This document shows positions 61,150-64,000 of a stretch of 64,000 nucleotides of DNA, in pieces. The stretch spans positions 686,501 to 750,500 of the forward strand of contig JACCIC010000014.1 of the NCBI GenBank assembly GCA_018907035.1, given 5' to 3'. The notes below the pieces were generated by a model, which saw nothing but the letters and a program-made list of their open reading frames with translations, searched no databases and was not told the origin of the DNA. Within the stretch, counting starts at the first letter, position 1, and each line of letters opens with the position of its first letter. The position numbers and the translations under genes were made by a program. The DNA is from Sycobia sp. Sy_11 (Eukaryota > Arthropoda > Insecta > Hymenoptera > Epichrysomallidae).

Positions 61150-61887
61150 AAAACAGAGGTAGTAAGAGGGACCAGTAGGACCAAGCGCCGTCGGTCCTCG
61201 TCGTCGTCACAATTACATCGGATCAGGGAAGAATATTTCATACCGAGTTTCTCCGTTCGTCGAGCCTCGAGACGAGAAGGAGAGAGAAACAGAGAGAGAG
61301 GAGAGAGAGAGAGAGAGATAGCGCGCGAGGGTGGGAGAGAATCCCGGCATCCCGGGACAGAGAGCGAGATTCACGGAGCCGGGACGGATTATTAACGGGC
61401 AATTTGCCGCGTCTGCTGCTGACTGTATTGTCTCTCCGCCTCTCGACGGCGATCCCGGGCCCGTCTTCCACCTGTCCGCCGTCCCAGCCCCCCGTCCCGG
61501 GCTCTCTCTCGCCCCATTCTTCGGGCGCTCTCGACTGTCCCTTAGTTATTTCCGCCGTCGTTAATACCCACCAACCCCCCCCCACCCCGCCCAAACCCGC
61601 CTACTCGCCACCCGTCATTTTCCACCCGATATCGGAAGCCTCGGGAAAAGATGAAATGAGACGGGCGCATAGTGGACGGGCGGAAGAGAGGAACGGGGCG
61701 AGAGGAGAAAAAGAAATAATGGAAGGATTAAGCTCGATTGCTTCTCGATCCATAATGACCCCCCGGGTGGAGGAGGTACTTTCTTTCTTTTTTTTGTTGC
61801 AGATCCACTTGCGCGACGGCCGCGCGAATTCGGACTTGGGCTTTTGCTGCTTTGCGATCCTCCCGCGCTGTCTCGTCTTCAGCGCAT

Positions 61888-61891
<4 letters not shown>

Positions 61892-61951
<60 letters not shown>
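61892..61951. repeat. (CT)30
   Basis: Longest CT run of the window; (GA)n in the sense RNA of the CELF gene. Confidence 0.95.
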
Positions 61952-61955
<4 letters not shown>

Positions 61956-62543
61956 TTCTCTGTCTCTCTTCTCCAGAGATAGGGGGGAGGGGTGGACGAG
62001 CGGGAGCAGTCGGGCCATCAATCGACAGGAATAATCCGAATTAATTGCTTTCTTTCTCGATTGGGACCCGATAGCGCCGGCCGCCCTCCCGTTCCACGAT
62101 ATAATCGATCTCGCCAATTAACAATCAAACGCTTCGAGCGGTTTTTCCCCCTTTTATTTTCCTCGTTTTTGAACGGCGTTACCTCCCACCCCCCTCGCCG
62201 CCCGACCGCTCCACAATTAAAATCGAAGAAACGAGTGGCAAAATTTTTCTCGCCTACCCTTGACGGTGCAGAATTGCGCGTAGTCTTTTCAAAACGAGAT
62301 AACAGCGGCATGATAATATACAAGGGTATATTATGGGGGAGAATTTCAAATATTTGCAATATTTTAAATTTTGTACGCGTGCGTTTATTCGCGTTTATAC
62401 TCCCCTCCGCGCCCGCTTCCCTCGCGAGGCAAGCAATCTGGATTCTACGATAAAGCCGAGGAGGGTAGAGAGGGGCGTATAACATTTTCAAGTAGGTTAC
62501 TATAGAAAGTTTACCAATATTTTACACAGCGATGCAATAAGAG

Positions 62544-62547
<4 letters not shown>

Positions 62548-62591
<44 letters not shown>
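62548..62591. repeat. (TA)22
   Basis: TA run. Confidence 0.95.
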
Positions 62592-62593
<2 letters not shown>

Positions 62594-62721
62594 GAAGTTT
62601 CAAAAATTCCTGCGGATTCATGAAGCTTGCTATGATTGACTTTTCCATTATAAAGTTTCGATAGAAAAGCAATATTATAAAATTAATTGAATCCTTGCGC
62701 GATAATTATACATTGTCGTAG

Positions 62722-62724
<3 letters not shown>

Positions 62725-62771
<47 letters not shown>
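62725..62771. repeat. (TA)23
   Basis: TA run; paired with the tract at 62548. Confidence 0.95.
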
Positions 62772-62774
<3 letters not shown>

Positions 62775-62779
62775 AATGT

Positions 62780-64000
62780 GATATTTATAAGTCTTTTCGA
62801 GCTGTTACAAAGACGATCTTCCCGAGGTTCCATCAAATTTTTCTGGCACATAAACTCTGATTTCGAAGGTGAATTTTGGAGTTTAACTCGGATGTATAAT
62901 AAAATGTTATCTTTACACGAATCAAAACGTGCCTTCGGCGATGGCTCGGCGGGCGCAGAATACTTTAAGCACACTAGAAAAGCTCCTTAAAGTTTCAATT
63001 TTCAGATAGAAGCATTCATTTTTCCAAGGGTTTTACAAATATTTACTAAAATTTTAGATAATTTTACCCTTTTTGATTTTTTACTTACTATAAACATAGT
63101 ATTAAATTACTATTAAATTTTTTTGTACGCTATAATTTAATATGATTAAAAAAATATTATTTTCATCCCTTTTTCGCCTTTCGCTCCTCTTATATATTTT
63201 GGTGTACAAAGAAATGTGATTGTAACGAAGTCAGTCCTGAGTACGCGTTCAGAGGTCGCCTATACTAGATTTTTTATCTCAATTTTGGATTTAGTCGAAT
63301 AATAGTTTGGAAACGTATATCTGTACTAACAAATGAATAAACAACGAAAGTCATGACTGATAGGTGAAAGATATCTCAAGCAGCCACTTACATTTAACGC
63401 GCAAACCTATAATATAATTATGGTATTGATTAATCGATCGATGTAATTTTGTACAATTTTTATCAAAAAAAAGCGCGTCTCTACAATTGACAGCACTATT
63501 TATTCGATATCAAAATGTTCAGCGTTTTCGCAACTTCCCTCGCCAGAAAACCATTAAATCGACGATCCCCAATGATTCACGATTGTGATCAATCAATGAT
63601 ATAAGATATCTTTTCAATCAGTATTAAATTGTTTTTAAATTGTCTGCAATATTCCAAAACTACAGCTAAATAACCTTCAACACAGCTGTGTGTAGCTTTT
63701 GTATCCCGTACTTTTATTAGGATAAATCACACTGCCGTCCCACGTCGCAACCGTATCTATCTTGGCGAACAATGGCTTTACCGACAATTTACCTCTAATC
63801 CAGGAAATCTTCCAAGTGCACTTGGTACAGAGGACGGAATTGCGCATACCTTAATCCTCGCCTACTACGCGGTCCTACTGAGACGATTCCGCGGAATTTT
63901 TTATTTTTCAATTTCGATCGGAACCCGTATAACACCCGGGCGCAAATTCGGCCTCGCTGGCGACCCGCCGCACATTACGATCCCGCGAATTATCGCACGG
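62780..64000. other. AT-rich stretch turning GC-richer at the end
   Basis: No gene recognised. From about 63720 the sequence becomes richer in G+C and CpG. Confidence 0.5.

Overview
The window looks like animal, most likely insect, nuclear DNA. There is no dense gene packing. Splice signals are present, simple-sequence repeats are extremely abundant ((TA)n, (GA)n, (CA)n), and AT-rich stretches alternate with CpG-rich blocks. That texture, together with the protein match below, suggests Hymenoptera (an ant or relative). This is an inference, not a proof.

The only confidently recognised gene is a CELF/Bruno-family RNA-binding protein on the minus strand. Two of its coding exons are visible. 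An 83-nt exon (30051 down to 29969) encodes the second half of RRM1, including the RNP1 core. A 49-nt exon (539 down to 491) encodes the linker between RRM1 and RRM2. Their lengths, their phases and the residues at the exon ends fit the exon structure I know for this family. They are separated by a 29,429-nt intron (540-29968). Everything from 30052 to 64000 lies 5' of the 83-nt exon in this gene and is most simply read as intron or upstream sequence. Positions 1-490 are the start of the next intron. The exon for the first half of RRM1 and the exon for RRM2 were not found here.

The rest is non-coding DNA with a few items of interest. At 16661-17778 (minus) there is a decayed, unidentified coding remnant. 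At 45217-45393 (minus) there is a second, short coding-like remnant. At 33420-33484 (plus) there is a small candidate exon. A tRNA-like SINE fragment lies at 5612-5684 (minus). A short inverted-repeat element family occurs at 8751-9250 and 55322-55587. There is a 54-bp tandem duplication at 42991-43097. Dozens of microsatellites are present, including a 137-bp (CA)n at 39392 and a 227-bp GA/GATA tract at 37771.

Three details around the CELF exons deserve attention because they could regulate splicing. A (UG)23 tract in the sense RNA lies 150 nt upstream of the 83-nt exon, and UG repeats are what CELF proteins bind. A UGCAUG lies just downstream of that exon. The 49-nt exon is bracketed almost symmetrically by two long self-complementary (UA)n tracts. 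I found no complete tRNA, rRNA, CRISPR array or intact transposon. The long open frames present are mostly translations of microsatellites.
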